From NCBI GenBank assembly GCA_033032865.1, contig JAWHQI010000064.1:4960001-5024000 (forward strand): 64,000 nt of DNA, in the 5' to 3' direction. The notes below the pieces were generated by a model. That model ran no database searches and was not told the DNA's origin. It worked only from the letters and a program-made list of their open reading frames with translations. The position numbers were made by a program, and so were the translations under genes. The DNA is from Dactylorhiza incarnata. Its lineage: Eukaryota; Streptophyta; Magnoliopsida; Asparagales; Orchidaceae. Below are positions 44,508-56,108 of this stretch, piece by piece (position 1 is the first letter of the stretch; each line of letters begins with the position of its first letter).

Positions 44508-45862
44508 ATGGAAAGGAGAAGCACTTGTACCACACAAGGCTCGGTCTGCGAAGGACATGCCGACCCCGGTCCTTCTCATTCCCTCATCAGCGCACCCCGC
44601 TTGGAAGAGACAATAGTCGCGCCGACAATCACGCTGACAAGACGAATGGTCCAGATAGAGGAACAACAATCTGAAATGATGAACCTCTTAAGCAACCAAG
44701 GAGCAGCTAGGGCTCTTGTAGAACCCCCCGCACCAATCAATGTGCCTCCTCCGCCTTCGCATCAAGCCCCGGAAGACAACCAAGAAGAGACTCTCAGTTC
44801 TCAGCAGTAGCAAGTACAACACACCCCGCCCGTCTGGTCAGGCCCGTCGAAGCCGGGCCGAAGCATCACCACCAGAGGGCAGGTGTCCCTGAGAACCTCC
44901 CCGGAAGGTTAACCCGAGAAGAAGTCAGAGAGCTGATAGTAAAAGAGTACTGCCAGGTTGGCCGCCAAGCAGCTCGTATATATCGCCTCGTTCGCAACGG
45001 GTCCCCGTTGGCTCCCGAAGTTTTGGCACATCCGATCCCAGGAGGATTCAAGCTTCCGAGCATGGAATCCTACGACGGGACCGAGGACCCCCTAGAGCAC
45101 GTAAACAACTTCTCCACCATCCTTCGGATTTATAACACCCCCGATCAACTGCTCTGTCAAGTATTTTCGGCCACTCTGAAAGTCCATGCGAGAACTTGGT
45201 TCCATTCTATCCGGAGTGGGACTATCAGGAACTTCACCGAACTGACGCAGCAGTTCCTGGACCAATTCATCGCGAACCAACGAATAGTAAAGGACCCTTC
45301 CCACCTCTCGGGAATCAAACAAAGTGAAGGGGAACCCCTTAAGGAATTCTTTTGTCGGTTCACTACCGAGGCCCGTCAAATTTCTGGGGTGGATCCCGAG
45401 CTCCTTCGAGGAGTATTCCTTGGCAGACTCCGGCCGAGCGGATTCTACTCCGCCTTGATGAGAAAGATGGTCCATAGCTATCCTGATCTTGTGCATAGAG
45501 TTAAGACACAAATCGCAGCTGGCGATGCGATCGAAGCTCACGGCTGACAGTTTGAAGGAATGGTAAAGAGGAAGAGAGAAGAACCAACCCCGAAGCGGCA
45601 AGAGGAGCGCCAGGGAAACGTACGTCAGTAAGATCATCCCGGGACAGGCCCCCTCGAACCTACCAAGAGTATGAACCACTCAACACCTCCCGCGCAAATG
45701 TGCTCTATGCATTACAAGACAACCCGGCGCTGCAAATGCCAAGATACCTTTCCCAGGGTAAAGGAGATCAATCAAAGTACTGTGAGTTTCACCGAGGCGC
45801 AGGGCACGCCACTGAGGAGTGCAACAAACTCAAAGATGAGATAGAGCGTCTCATCCGATAAG
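44508..45862 (+). pseudogene. Tat-like gag, broken
   Basis: A likely start is ATG 44508. The N-terminal part stops at TAG 44808, and a frameshift follows. 45008-45547 is a clear Retrotrans_gag domain: LPSMESYDGTEDPLEHVNNF, TWFHSIRSGTIRNFTELTQQF, LSGIKQSEGEPLKEFFCRF, then TGA at 45545. Downstream, in a broken frame, is the lineage-typical zinc motif YCEFHRGAGHATEEC (about 45778-45822) with DEIERLIR and a TAA at 45859. Structural Gag role; non-functional here. Confidence 0.88.
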
Positions 45863-45956
45863 GTATCCCTAGAAGGTTCTTACAAGATCAGACGCAAAAT
45901 CAGCCAGTGAATCGAAGAATGAGCAACCGCCTGCTCGCCAAGGCGCACCAGGAGAC

Positions 45957-46376
45957 ATGCAAGTAGTTGGGGTAGTGGAAACCATCTCGAGTTTCCCATT
46001 CCCTGCCGTCAATTCCATCGCCCAACCAGCTGAAACAACCAGCTTCGGGGATGAAGACTTAAAGGGGATGCTCGCTCCACATCAGGATCCACTGGTTATC
46101 AGCGCAGAAATCGGCGATCCCAACTTCTGCATCAAGCGGGTGTTCGTAGATAACGACAACTCAGTCAACGTTCAGTTCATGTCCGCTCTCCTTAGCATGA
46201 AGATCCTGCAAGAAAACCTCCAACCAGCCTTTAGACCAACCTACGGCTTCAATGGCAGTCCTGTCCCAGTCAAAGGCACCATCACTCTCCCTGTAACTTG
46301 GGGAGATTTCCCGAAGCGGGCTACCCACAACATATAATTCGTAGTGGCAGAGTCAGAATCGTCTTACAATGTTATG
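45957..46376 (+). pseudogene. Tat-like protease fragment
   Basis: ISAEIGDPNFCIKRVFVDNDNSVNV is the retropepsin region of Tat-type elements. The usual D-x-G-S is altered to DNDNS, so the active site is lost. The coding relation ends near 46376, where an inverted integrase fragment begins. RT, RNase H and integrase of this element are missing from the window. Confidence 0.75.
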
Positions 46377-46735
46377 TTCATGCCCGTCTGTCTGTGGGTG
46401 GAACGCTGTGCTGAAGGCCAACCGAGTACCCAAATAAGCCTGGACCGATCTCCACTCTTTGGACATAAACCATCAATCCTGATCCGACACGATCGTCTTA
46501 GACACTCCATGGTATCTTACAAACAGCTCCACAAACCTCTGTATCAATTCACCGACTGGAGCGTCCTTCCTGACCGGAATGAATCTGGACACCTTCGTCA
46601 ACCTGTCGACGATCACCCATATCGAAACATTCCCCGCCTGTGATCGGGGAAGTCCATGTATAAAGTTCATCGCTATATCGTCTAACTTCCACTCCGACAT
46701 CGGGAGTGGCTGCAACAATCCGGCCGGGCTCTTGC
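46377..46735 (-). pseudogene. inverted integrase fragment of another Ty3/gypsy element
   Basis: On the minus strand: SPAGLLQPLPMSEWKLDDIAMNFIHGLPRS, VIVDRLTKVSRFIPV, then the second-Asp block TIVSDQD, a small frame break, and WRSVQAYLGTRLAFSTAFHPQTDG. It is about 360 bp, with both ends cut. It keeps the integrase block that the element at 17886-33579 has lost, so it comes from a different copy. Confidence 0.88.
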
Positions 46736-47896
46736 TGTAACGGCCCGCAGACCACCACAACCAACCGTCAAATCATATCATACTTTCATTAAGCCATGCA
46801 CACACCAATATTTAACATAAAGCGCTTCCAAAACATATATTCACAATGAGTATGTATATCATGTCCTTAACCACATAGTTACTTATACTGTTACATGTTT
46901 ATACATAACAATGTTCAAACTAACAATACATAGCTGTTATCAAAACAAAAGAAGAACTTCTGCATATACTACTATAACAAAAGTAAAGACTAAGCACAAC
47001 TACTATGGTACTGAACAGCTCATCATAACTTTAGCGCTAACTTGCATGTGATTTCCTTGTACCTAAAAATTTAGCATTTGAAATCGTTAGTCTTTAGTGA
47101 AGACTAAGCGAGAAGCTATTTCTTTAACCTGCTATACATTTAAACATGAGAGACATATATATAACATTATGTATAAAAATATATATAAGCAGGTAACATG
47201 AGCGTAACATGGTCTATGATAATTTTAAACAGTGGCATAAGAAGATTCTATAATTTGCGTGGTTTTATTATTGTGTGCATATACAATAATAATAACATGT
47301 GCATATATAAAAATAGGATGAAAACTCATACATTAATATTTCATAAATTCCATTCATTAGGTAATATTAGGGGTGAGTGAATCCATTTCATCACGCATAT
47401 ACATGATTCATTCATGTTTCATGTTTTGGGCCCACCCCGAAGGGTCTTCATATTCCAAAACTAGTTTGGAAGTCAGCATATTCATAATATTCATTCATAA
47501 GCTAGCAGTTCATTCGCCCGTAATAAAAACCTCGTGTCGACACGTTGACATAATAATGATTTATTTGTAAATTAATCCTCTCAGAATATCATTCGCATGT
47601 TTGCCTTTTTCAAGGCCATACATAAAGCAAGAAAATGTTTTCAGTGATTATGGTGCTACATGCCACATGAATGCCTTTTTTGCATACTTTTGAACATAAG
47701 GTAAATAAAGTACATTACTTAAAACAAATAAGCATAAATTAAACAAATAGGTCTCATCGTTACTTTTTCCTTTCCCGAGTCACGCCCCACGTCACTGCCA
47801 AGTCTATCTTTGGATGTCATCCTTCACGATATCTGTTTATGGTCAATTTGTTAGGGTCTTTTATATCGGTGTTGCATCTTAATATAGCTATGACGT
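46736..47896 (+). mobile_element. left part of an LTR starting TGTAACGGCCC
   Basis: The start TGTAACGGCCCGC is LTR-like and abuts the integrase fragment. The rest is AT-rich with no gene, and it is cut by LTR-B at 47897. Its remainder is not seen in the window. Confidence 0.5.
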
Positions 47897-49884
47897 TGTA
47901 ACATCCCGTTTGTTTGTCTCTGCTGCTTCCGTTCGACGAACGTCGAAGGGGCAGTCGTTCGTCGATCAACAAAATTGCCGCCGTTCGACGAACGTCGAAG
48001 GGGCAGTCGATTGTCAGTCGACGAAGCTGTAGTCGTTCGGCGATCGATGAAATTGCCGCCGTTCGACGAACGTCGAAGGGGCAGTCGATCGTCGGTCGAT
48101 GAAGCTGTATCCGTTCGGCGATCGACGAAATTGTCGCCGTTCGACGAACGTCGAAGGGGCAGTCAATCGTCGGTCGGCGAAGTTGTAGCCGTTCGAACGA
48201 AGTTAAAGCGCTCGACGAAATGTATTGAGTGCAGGGCTTGGGCATTTTTCTGCTGCCTTCCAATAAAGGCTTAATTGCATGGGAAGTTGTTGCCATAAAT
48301 GCTTGTCAAATCAAATCCCACTATCTCTTTTCTTTAATCCATTAGCCTCATTCTTCACCAAAAAGGTGCCGAGCCGTTATTTTCTCTGGCTCATTTCTTC
48401 TTCTTCTTCATCTCCTTCCACCACCTTAAGGGTTTTATCCAAGGAGCTTTGAAGGAGCAAAGCTTGGAGAAGGATTTGAGCTTGGCCAACTGCCGCCATG
48501 CCGCTGAGGAGACAACCGCGATCGTCGGCCGGAAATTAGGTGACTTCCGACCCCTCTCCCTTGGTGCTAGATCTCTAGATAAAACTAGGAGAGAAATCGA
48601 GCTCAAAAGAGCTTGGTTTGGTGAGTTTATGGAGATTCGTAGGAAGTGGCCACGCTAGGGTTTTCTCTTTAGGGCGTCCTTCGCCGCGAAAATGCCTTCG
48701 AATAACTCCTCTCTTCGATGCGAGGGCAAAAGAGTTGATTTCGTGAAAATCGGCGGCCTAATGAGGGAGTATTGGAGGAAATATGATTTGTGGAAAGTGG
48801 TAGATTCTTCTGGAGGAAGAAAACGAACAGCAGCTGTTAGATGCACTTTAAGATTTGTGCAGATTATTATCTGCAGACCAAACCTGGGCTGTTTCTAGAC
48901 ATGCAACTGAGTTCAAGCCTAATTTTAGGCATGTTCTAGCTGGATCCAGGTCTTGGGCTCAACATAAAAGTGTAGCCCTCGGAAAGACCTTTCCGAATTG
49001 TGGTTGCACGTTTTCTGGAGAACCCTGTAGCTCCCTATATGTCAGACCGAAAATGCTGAGTTTAGGCAATTTATAGGATATATGCTGGACAGATTCTGTC
49101 CAGGTTCCCACAGCAGGGTTCAAACCCACTTCTAGCCATGATGTGACTGGATCTGGGCTGAGGGCTCGACATAAAAGTTGTAGCCCTCGGAAAGAGCTTT
49201 TCAAAATGGGGTGGCACGTTATTGGTGGTGGAGTGTAACTCCCAGAAATCCAGTTTCGGTAAACAGCGATACACGCGTAAAATTTATAATGTTGTTTGGA
49301 TTTCTCTCAAATTACTTATCGAATGTTCGTAAAATTTAGTGGACATGTGCCTAATGGTATTGAGACCACCCCCGATCAGAATTATGAATGTTGGATTTAT
49401 ATTTACGGTAATATTGTTAGTCCCTTCCTATAAATTTGTTGCGTTGCAAATAACATTGGTAAATATAGACAAGGTTTGAAATTGGAGAAATATTCAAGGT
49501 AATGATTATGAGATAACATGGGGGATTTCATAGGAGTCGGGTTGTGCATGGGAAGCACAAGGGTTGCATGGCTTACACCTGGTGGTGTATGGATCCTGGT
49601 TGGAGGATTACTTGTGGCGGGTCTACGGGCTTGCTAGTCGTGACACCGACAGAAGCCGGCAGTTAGACTCTAGACCGGTTGGGTTGGACTCTTGGTGCTT
49701 ACCTACCCAAGTCCCCTTCTGTGTCCTTGAAGGCTCAGCATGTTGCGAGCAATACTCATTGTCTCCGCTGTGTGTTCTTAGCGTCGAGGCGTACAGAGGC
49801 CTAGGACTGGTGGTGTTCATACCCTCCTAGTAGTGGAGGAGCTCGTTCCACTGTCTCCGTCTGGCCACGATGGGAGATGCCTGA
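47897..49884 (+). mobile_element. LTR-B: LTR of the same family as LTR-A
   Basis: Starts TGTAACATCCCG after GACGT. It shares several blocks with LTR-A, including the AACTGCCGCCATGCCGC segment, the repeated AGTTGTAGCCCTCGGAAAG segment, and the 280-bp block ending GGGAGATGCCTGA. It is interrupted at 49885 by LTR-C. Open frames inside (such as 49564-49830) are LTR sequence. The other end lies beyond the window. Confidence 0.75.
47931..48200 (+). repeat. TTCGACG-AA-CGTCGAA repeat array in LTR-B
   Basis: Four copies of the inverted repeat start at about 47932, 47984, 48062 and 48140, with spacings of 52, 78 and 78 bp. Between them lie further TCGATCG, GTCGACGAAG and TCGTCGGTCG motifs. Confidence 0.9.
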
Positions 49885-51011
49885 TGTAACATCCCCAATC
49901 TTACTAGACCCCTAGTGTGAGAATGGTGAGCTCAAAGGGTGGGATGAGAGGCCTTAAGGACCCCTTAGGATGAGAATTTTGCTAAGTGCACACCTAAAGT
50001 CCTAATCAAATAGGACCCAAGCTACTAAGGAGGGCCAATTGAATACCAATTTCCCCAAAATGAGACCACCTTTAGTCCCCTAAACCTTAAGGAAGGGTGA
50101 TGGGGTGATCATCACCCCTCAGTGGGGCTCAATTCCATAGGATTAGCCCAAAATCACCTTAGGTAAACATGGACCAAACCAATCAATTAAGGGGCAATTG
50201 ATCCCCAAGTGGCCAAATTGACTTCCCCCTTATACACCTAGCACCAAAAGAGACCTATTAGACCCAGAGGCCCCATCATGAGGTGACCCATCCTCCTCAA
50301 TTGGGCCAAAGTGTGACAAGGGGCAAAATGGTCAAATCCACCATCTTGTAACCAATTGGCCACCCAATGACCAAATTGATCTCACACCTATATTCTAAAT
50401 ATAATTTTGAACTTAAAGGTCCCAAAAGCCCCATCATGGGGTACCCAATTGCCCTTAATTGGGCCAATGCCCTAATTAGGGCACTTTAAGGCCAAAAACC
50501 CAAATCAATCAATTGAGGACCAATTAGCCTTCCAATGATCAAATTGATCCTCCCCCTACTTTCTAAACATGATTAGGGACCCCTTGGACCCAAAAGCCCC
50601 ATCATAGGATGGTCAACCCTCTCCAATTTGGTCAAAATCCAAATTAGGGCAAAAAGGTCAACTCAACCCAAATGTGGTCAACCTGCACTCAAACCCTAAA
50701 ATTGACTCCACATCTAGTCTCTGAACATTATTAGGGATCTAAGAGGCCCAAAATCCCCATCATGGAAGGGTCAATTCACCTCAATTTGGCCAAAGTCCCA
50801 AGGAAGGGCATTTTGAGTAATTTCACACCTTTGGATCAAATTGGGCCAAATAGGGCCCCACCATGGGCCAAGCCCTATTGGGAGATGACATGGGACCCAT
50901 GACCTACATGGGGGACCAGTCAACCTAAATAGTCAAAGTCAAAGTCAACCCAAATGGGCTTAAGCCCAATTTGAGTGACCAAATCAATATCTCCATTAAA
51001 TAGAGCCTAAG
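49885..51011 (+). mobile_element. LTR-C, left part, interrupted by the LARD
   Basis: Starts TGTAACATCCCC directly after the point where LTR-B homology with LTR-A stops. A degenerate tandem repeat of about 160 bp, marked by CCCCATCAT at 50271, 50429, 50597 and 50755, covers 50220-50990. No gene is present. It continues after the LARD at 63708. Confidence 0.75.
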
Positions 51012-51185
51012 TGTAACATCCCGACTCTGAAAAGGGGTCTAGCCGGTTCAGTTGAACCCTTGGAGGAAACTAGGCCGGGTCATAAGGCAATCACGACCCG
51101 ACCTTCACCACATAGAGGTGGTCATTTAGAGAAATGACTGTTTTAGGTAGCATTGTGCCTCGCCCTAACACTGAAGTGGTATATT

Positions 51186-51660
51186 GAGCATACGTGCTCC
51201 GAATCGACTTCCGTCAGTTGCATTAGACTCGTATAGTTGATACGAGTGCAACGGAACTCGTTTCGTTTCGATCCGAGGTCATTTGGTGAATATGACCATT
51301 TTGAGTATAGTAGCGCGTCACGACGATGCAATTTTGGAATATGGAGCATACGTGCTCCGAATCGACTTCCGTCAGTTGCATTAGACTCGTATAGTTGATA
51401 CGAGTGCAACGGAACTCATTTCGTTTCAATCAGAGGTCATTTGGTGAAAGTGACCGTTTTGAGTATCGCAGCGCGTCACGACGACGCAGTTTAGAATATG
51501 GAGCATACGTGCCCCGAATCGATTTCCGTCAGTTACTTTAGACTCGTATAGTTGATACGAGTGCAACGGAACTCGTTTCGTTCCGATCCGAGGTCGTTTG
51601 GAGAAAACGACTATTTTGAGTAACGTCGAGCGCGACAACAACGCCATTTTAAAATGTTGG
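51186..51660 (+). repeat. three 158-bp repeats with internal palindromes (LARD U3)
   Basis: Units start at 51186, 51344 and 51501. Each holds GAGCA-TACG-TGCTC (degraded in the third) and ACTCGTAT-N5-ATACGAGT (first copy 51227-51247). The matching copy in the 3' LTR is at about 58584-59058. Confidence 0.92.
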
Positions 51661-51725
51661 GCAAACGGACTCGAAATCGTCGTTGTCGTCGTAGTCTAGA
51701 GAGTTTGATTAACTTCCGGTAGAGC

Positions 51726-51736
51726 TATATATATAT
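51726..51736 (+). promoter_or_regulatory. candidate TATA box of the LARD LTR
   Basis: TATATATATAC about 65 bp after the U3 repeats; the same motif is in the 3' LTR near 59124. Confidence 0.45.
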
Positions 51737-52705
51737 ACATACAAACACATACTCCTACCTAAATGTAGATATATAGGGATATTTATACCCTTGCATCTCA
51801 TACAAAAAACATATATATATATATAAATATGCACAAATGATATAAATGTATATATTCATATACACACATGAATGAGGGTGGATATATAAGTGGAGGGCTT
51901 GATTATGATTTGGATTTCATTCTGGGTGCGGCGGGTTTCATTTCCAAGGTCGGGCTCTTCTTTGATCCCGTGATTTCTCCAGGAGGGTTTAGTGCAGGGT
52001 TTTGCGAAAATTTGGGGCGGGGCGGCGCCGGAGCCGTTGGAGGCGAAGCAATCTTTGGTCGTCGGGGCTGGTAATCTCCGTCGGGGTACCGGGTGGAGTG
52101 AGGCAAGGGAACTCTTCACCCTTTTCATCTTCCTCCCCCCTCCCTTTTCTCTTACTTTTCTGTGCTTGGCGAATTTATGGTTTGGAAGGGCAATCTTGCT
52201 TATTTATGCTAGTAAATGTTTGGTTGGCTTCATCTGATAGCTGCTCATGAGGTTTTGCCCTCTAGATTTCGTCCAGGCTTTATGTTGAATTTTTTTGGGG
52301 GTTAGGGCTGCTCGGTTGTCTTCTTTGGGGGAATTATTGGGTTAGGGCTGCTGTCCGGTTTATGGCTGCTGCTCGGCTGCTTGGTTTCCTGTCGTCTTTG
52401 GCGAAATTTATGGATTTTAAGGGTTTATGGCTGCTTTATGCTTCCAGAAATAATTATGTTAGGAGTTCTTCCTTTGGAAGTGGAGGGTAGGCTGCTCGGT
52501 TGTCCCATTCAGGTTTGGAAAATTATTTTATTGGGGGACCTATGGCTGATGGCTGCTGCTATATGTTTTGACTTGGGGTTACCTCGTATGTGTTCTAATT
52601 TGGGGCTACTGTGTTTATCGGGTTGGGGCTGCCTCTTTTGCTCTTCATCTTGGGGTTGCTGCTTGGTGAATTCATTTTGAGCTGCTCTTTACCTTGATTT
52701 GGGCT

Positions 52706-53455
52706 GTTTTGCTGGGGCTGCTCTTTCCTTGTTGGTTTGGGGGCTGCTTCTTGGTAACTTGGACTGCAGGTTTGTTGAGATGGGGCTGCTCCTTTCCTTG
52801 TTGGTTTGGGGGCTGCTTCTTGTTAACTTGGACTGCAGGTTTAATTGTTGGGGCTGCCCCTTTCCTTGTTGGTTTGGGGGCTGCTTCTTGGTAACTTGGA
52901 CTGCAGGTTTGTTGAGATGGGGCTGCCCCTTTCCTTGTTGGTTTGGGGGCTGCCTCTTGGTAACTTGGACTGCAGGTTTGTTGAGATGGGGCTGCTCCTT
53001 TCCTTGTTGGTTTGGGGGCTGCTTCTTGCTAACTTGGACTGCAGGTTTGATGAAATGGGGCTGCTCCTTTCCTTGTTGGTTTGGGGGCTGCTTCTTGTTA
53101 ACTTGGACTGCAGGTTTAATTGTTGGGGCTGCTCCTTTCCTTGTTGGTTTGGGGGCTGCTTCTTGTTAACTTGGACTGCAGGTTTAATTGTTGGGGCTGC
53201 TCCTTTCCTTGTTGGTTTGGGGGCTGCTTCTTGTTAACTTGGACTGCAGGTTTAATTGTTGGGGCTGCTCCTTTCCTTGTTGGTTTGGGGGCTGCTTCTT
53301 GTTAACTTGGACTGCAGGTTTAATTGTTGGGGCTGCTCCTTTCCTTGTTGCTTGGGGCTGCTTCTTGTTAACTTGGACTGCAGGTTTAATTGTTGGGGCT
53401 GCTCCTTTCCTTGTTGCTTGGGGCTGCTCCTTGTTAACTTGGACTGCAGGTTGTT
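52706..53455 (+). repeat. 68-bp tandem array, 11 copies (LARD LTR)
   Basis: Units carry TTTCCTTGTTGGTTTGGGGG and AACTTGGACTGCAGG. Two unit types, one with TTTAATTG and one with TTTGTTGAGATGG, alternate at first and then become uniform. The matching array is at 60104-60853. Since 68 is not a multiple of three, the frame rotates. Confidence 0.93.
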
Positions 53456-55149
53456 GTTTTAAAATGGGGCTGCCTTGTTCTCTTTGTTTAAAGGGGAGGG
53501 CTTGTGCTGGCAGCCCTCATTACCTGATTTTAGACCCTACTCTTCCTCCTCCCTGGACTCCTGAAACACTAATTACAACTCTCTAATTAATGGTTTGCCC
53601 TAAACCCCATCCCCCTCCCTCACTCTTTCTCCCCATCTGTGCAAGATTTAATATATATATACATATATATTTTCATGTGTTCTTACACATACATGCACAT
53701 ATTCATACATATATATGCTCATAAGAGGGGGCTTCACATAAGAAGGTGGATTTTGATGATTTTGCCTTGATTTTTGATTTGGGCTTTCCTTCTCCCTCTC
53801 CTCCTACTTTATTACCAATTCTAATGCGAGATTGTGGGCTAGTTTTGCATATTGGAATCTACCTATATGCTGGTTGGATCTTGATTACACTAATTCTTGA
53901 TGGTAGAGGTTGAGGGGTGTTGTTAGGCAGTGGCTGTTTCTCTTGGTTAGTGATTGATTTTGATTGATTAGCCTTTGGGTGATGTTGTCTTGTTTCCTGG
54001 AGTGCTGGCTGCTGTACCGCAGATTGGTTGGCCGGCTGTTCTCTTTGGGCTTCCTTTCGTGTTGTTGTGGGTTCTTGTATATGCTTGGCTGCTCCTGTTA
54101 GCTGCCTTTGAGGCTCTTATTCATTGCCTTGGTAACTGTTTTTGGCTGGGGTTTTATCTTGGAAATGGACTACTAGTGGCAGCCTTTGGTGCTGCTGTTG
54201 GCAGCCATTGGTGCTGCTGTTAGCAGCCCTTGGTTGTTGCCTTTGGGCTGTTGTTGACAACATTTGTTGCCCTCTTGTTGGCTTGTGTTGGCTGACTTGT
54301 AGTGAGTGTTTGGCTGTCCTTTTGAGCTAGTGTGAGCTCTTTATTTAATTATAAAGGGATCGATGGGTTGCTCTCTCCCCCATCTCTCTCCCTACTCTTC
54401 CTCCTCCCTGGATTCCTGGAACACTAACCACAACTCACACTCTCTAATTAATGGTTTAAAGCATGTTGGAGGGTTTCAGTTGACACGATTATGATGATTT
54501 GGGGGCTGCTCCTTGTTAAGTTGGACTGCAGGTTGCTGATAATGAGGGATATCTTGTGTTCGGTTGGGGGCTGTTTGTTTGTGGCTGTTTTGCTAGTTGG
54601 GGCTGTTTTACTTGAGCTGCTCTTTACCTCGATTACTAGGGCTGTTTTGCCTTGGGGCTGCTCTTACCCTTGTTAGCTGAGGCTGTTGGCATTGGGGGCT
54701 ACTGTCATAAAAACCTGTTGCTGCCACTATCAATTAATGTTGGGGTCTATCTTGTGAAGTGAGGGTTGTTGATATGCTTTTGGTAGGTGGGCTTTGTTGT
54801 TACTACCACCTTCCCATATTCTCTAACATTTCTTCCCTCTCTACCCCTTCACAAATTCTGATGTTGATTAAAGGTGGAAATACTCCCTCTTCTTTTGATG
54901 TGGTACCAATACCAATGGAAATGTTATATAGGTGACTTGGGTTTGAACACCAAGCATCCAAATGATTGACGGGAGCCTATGGGCCATATGAAGATGGCTC
55001 GATTTAATTGCCAGCCGGGTTAAAATAGGGTTACCTTCTCGGATGAAGATATGCTACGCTTATATAGAGTTCGTCTTCTCTCCTCCTACAGGTTGCGGGT
55101 GGATATATTGCTGATCTTAAAGGGCGTCTCTTTTCTTCTCTTATGAAAA

Positions 55150-55468
55150 TAGTTGCCTTCGAGAAAATAATTCCTACGGGAATGCAAATGTTGCCTTCGA
55201 GAAAATAATTCCTACGGGAATACAAATGTTGCCTTCGAGAAAATAATTCCCACGGGAATGAAATGTTGCCTTCGAGAAATAATTCCTACGGGAATGCAAA
55301 TGTTGCCTTCGAGAAAATAATTCCTACGGGAATACAAATGTTGCCTTCGAGAAAATAATTCCCACGGGAATGAAATGTTGCCTTCGAGAAATAATTCCTA
55401 CGGGAATGAAATGTTGCCTTCGAGATATAATTCCTACGGGAATGAAATGATGCCTTCGGGAATGTGAC
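55150..55468 (+). repeat. 38-bp hairpin array with TACG loops (LARD LTR)
   Basis: Eight units of TTGCCTTCGAGAAAATAA followed by ATTC-C-TACG-G-GAAT. Six have the TACG loop, units 3 and 6 have CACG, and units 1-3 repeat as 4-6 (higher-order triplet). A partial ninth unit follows. The matching array is at about 62548-62866. Confidence 0.9.
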
Positions 55469-55965
55469 AGGGGATAAAATCGGATGGCCTATGAGTTTTA
55501 CTCTAGGGCAACCCGCACGACGGACGGTCTAGGAGGGCAACCCGTGCGAAACTAATAGAACTACGTGGGTCTGAGGCCGTATGCAGGATGATACGGAGTA
55601 CGTAGGCGGTGGTCGCGGGAAGACCGCCTCGGCCCAATAAGAGTCCAGATATCCCCTTACTTATAATTGTTATATTATGTTTGTGTGTTAGTAGGAGTTG
55701 GATTCTGTTTGTATTTCTAATAACTTGTCTTTAGCACAGGTGACAGGTGCGGATGAGTGACAGCACCTATGTGTGGATGAAGCCACGGATCAGGCTACGT
55801 CAGGTATAAAGTTTTATTAAGCCGCATCTCCTCTTGTTGCGCCCTATCTCAGGGTATACATATATGATGCAATGAAGCCTTGACGGATAGGATTCATTGC
55901 GGCGGCGAAATCAATATTACTCATACAGGTTTTGAAATTACGGTTTCTGTGATATTTAATCTTCC

Positions 55966-56108
55966 GCTATAAATAATGTCTTCCGCTAAGGGTAACAAAG
56001 CGCACTCTTTAATAATGTCTTCCGCTAAAGGTAACAAAGCGCACTCTTTAATAATGTCTTCCGCTAAGGGTAACAAAGCGCACTCTTTAATAATGTCTTC
56101 CGCTAAAA
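55966..56108 (+). repeat. 39-bp tandem repeat (LARD LTR)
   Basis: AATAATGTCTTCCGCTAA with GGTAACAAAGCGCACTCTTT repeated at a 39-bp period, three full copies and a partial. The matching array is at about 63364-63506. Confidence 0.92.

Noticed and set aside
47817..48296. 159-codon minus-strand ORF with three repeats
   Set aside because: It is the antisense of the CGTCGAA repeat array in LTR-B; the 78-bp period is a multiple of three, so the frame stays open by chance.
51856..52250. ORFs on both strands after the LARD TATA box
   Set aside because: They are duplicated exactly in both LTRs and show no retroelement or gene domain; probably the transcribed leader.
52699..53586. Long overlapping plus-strand ORFs (up to 156 codons) and the same set at 60097-60984
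   Set aside because: They are by-products of the 68-bp repeat array in the LARD LTR, appear in several frames at once and have no domain.
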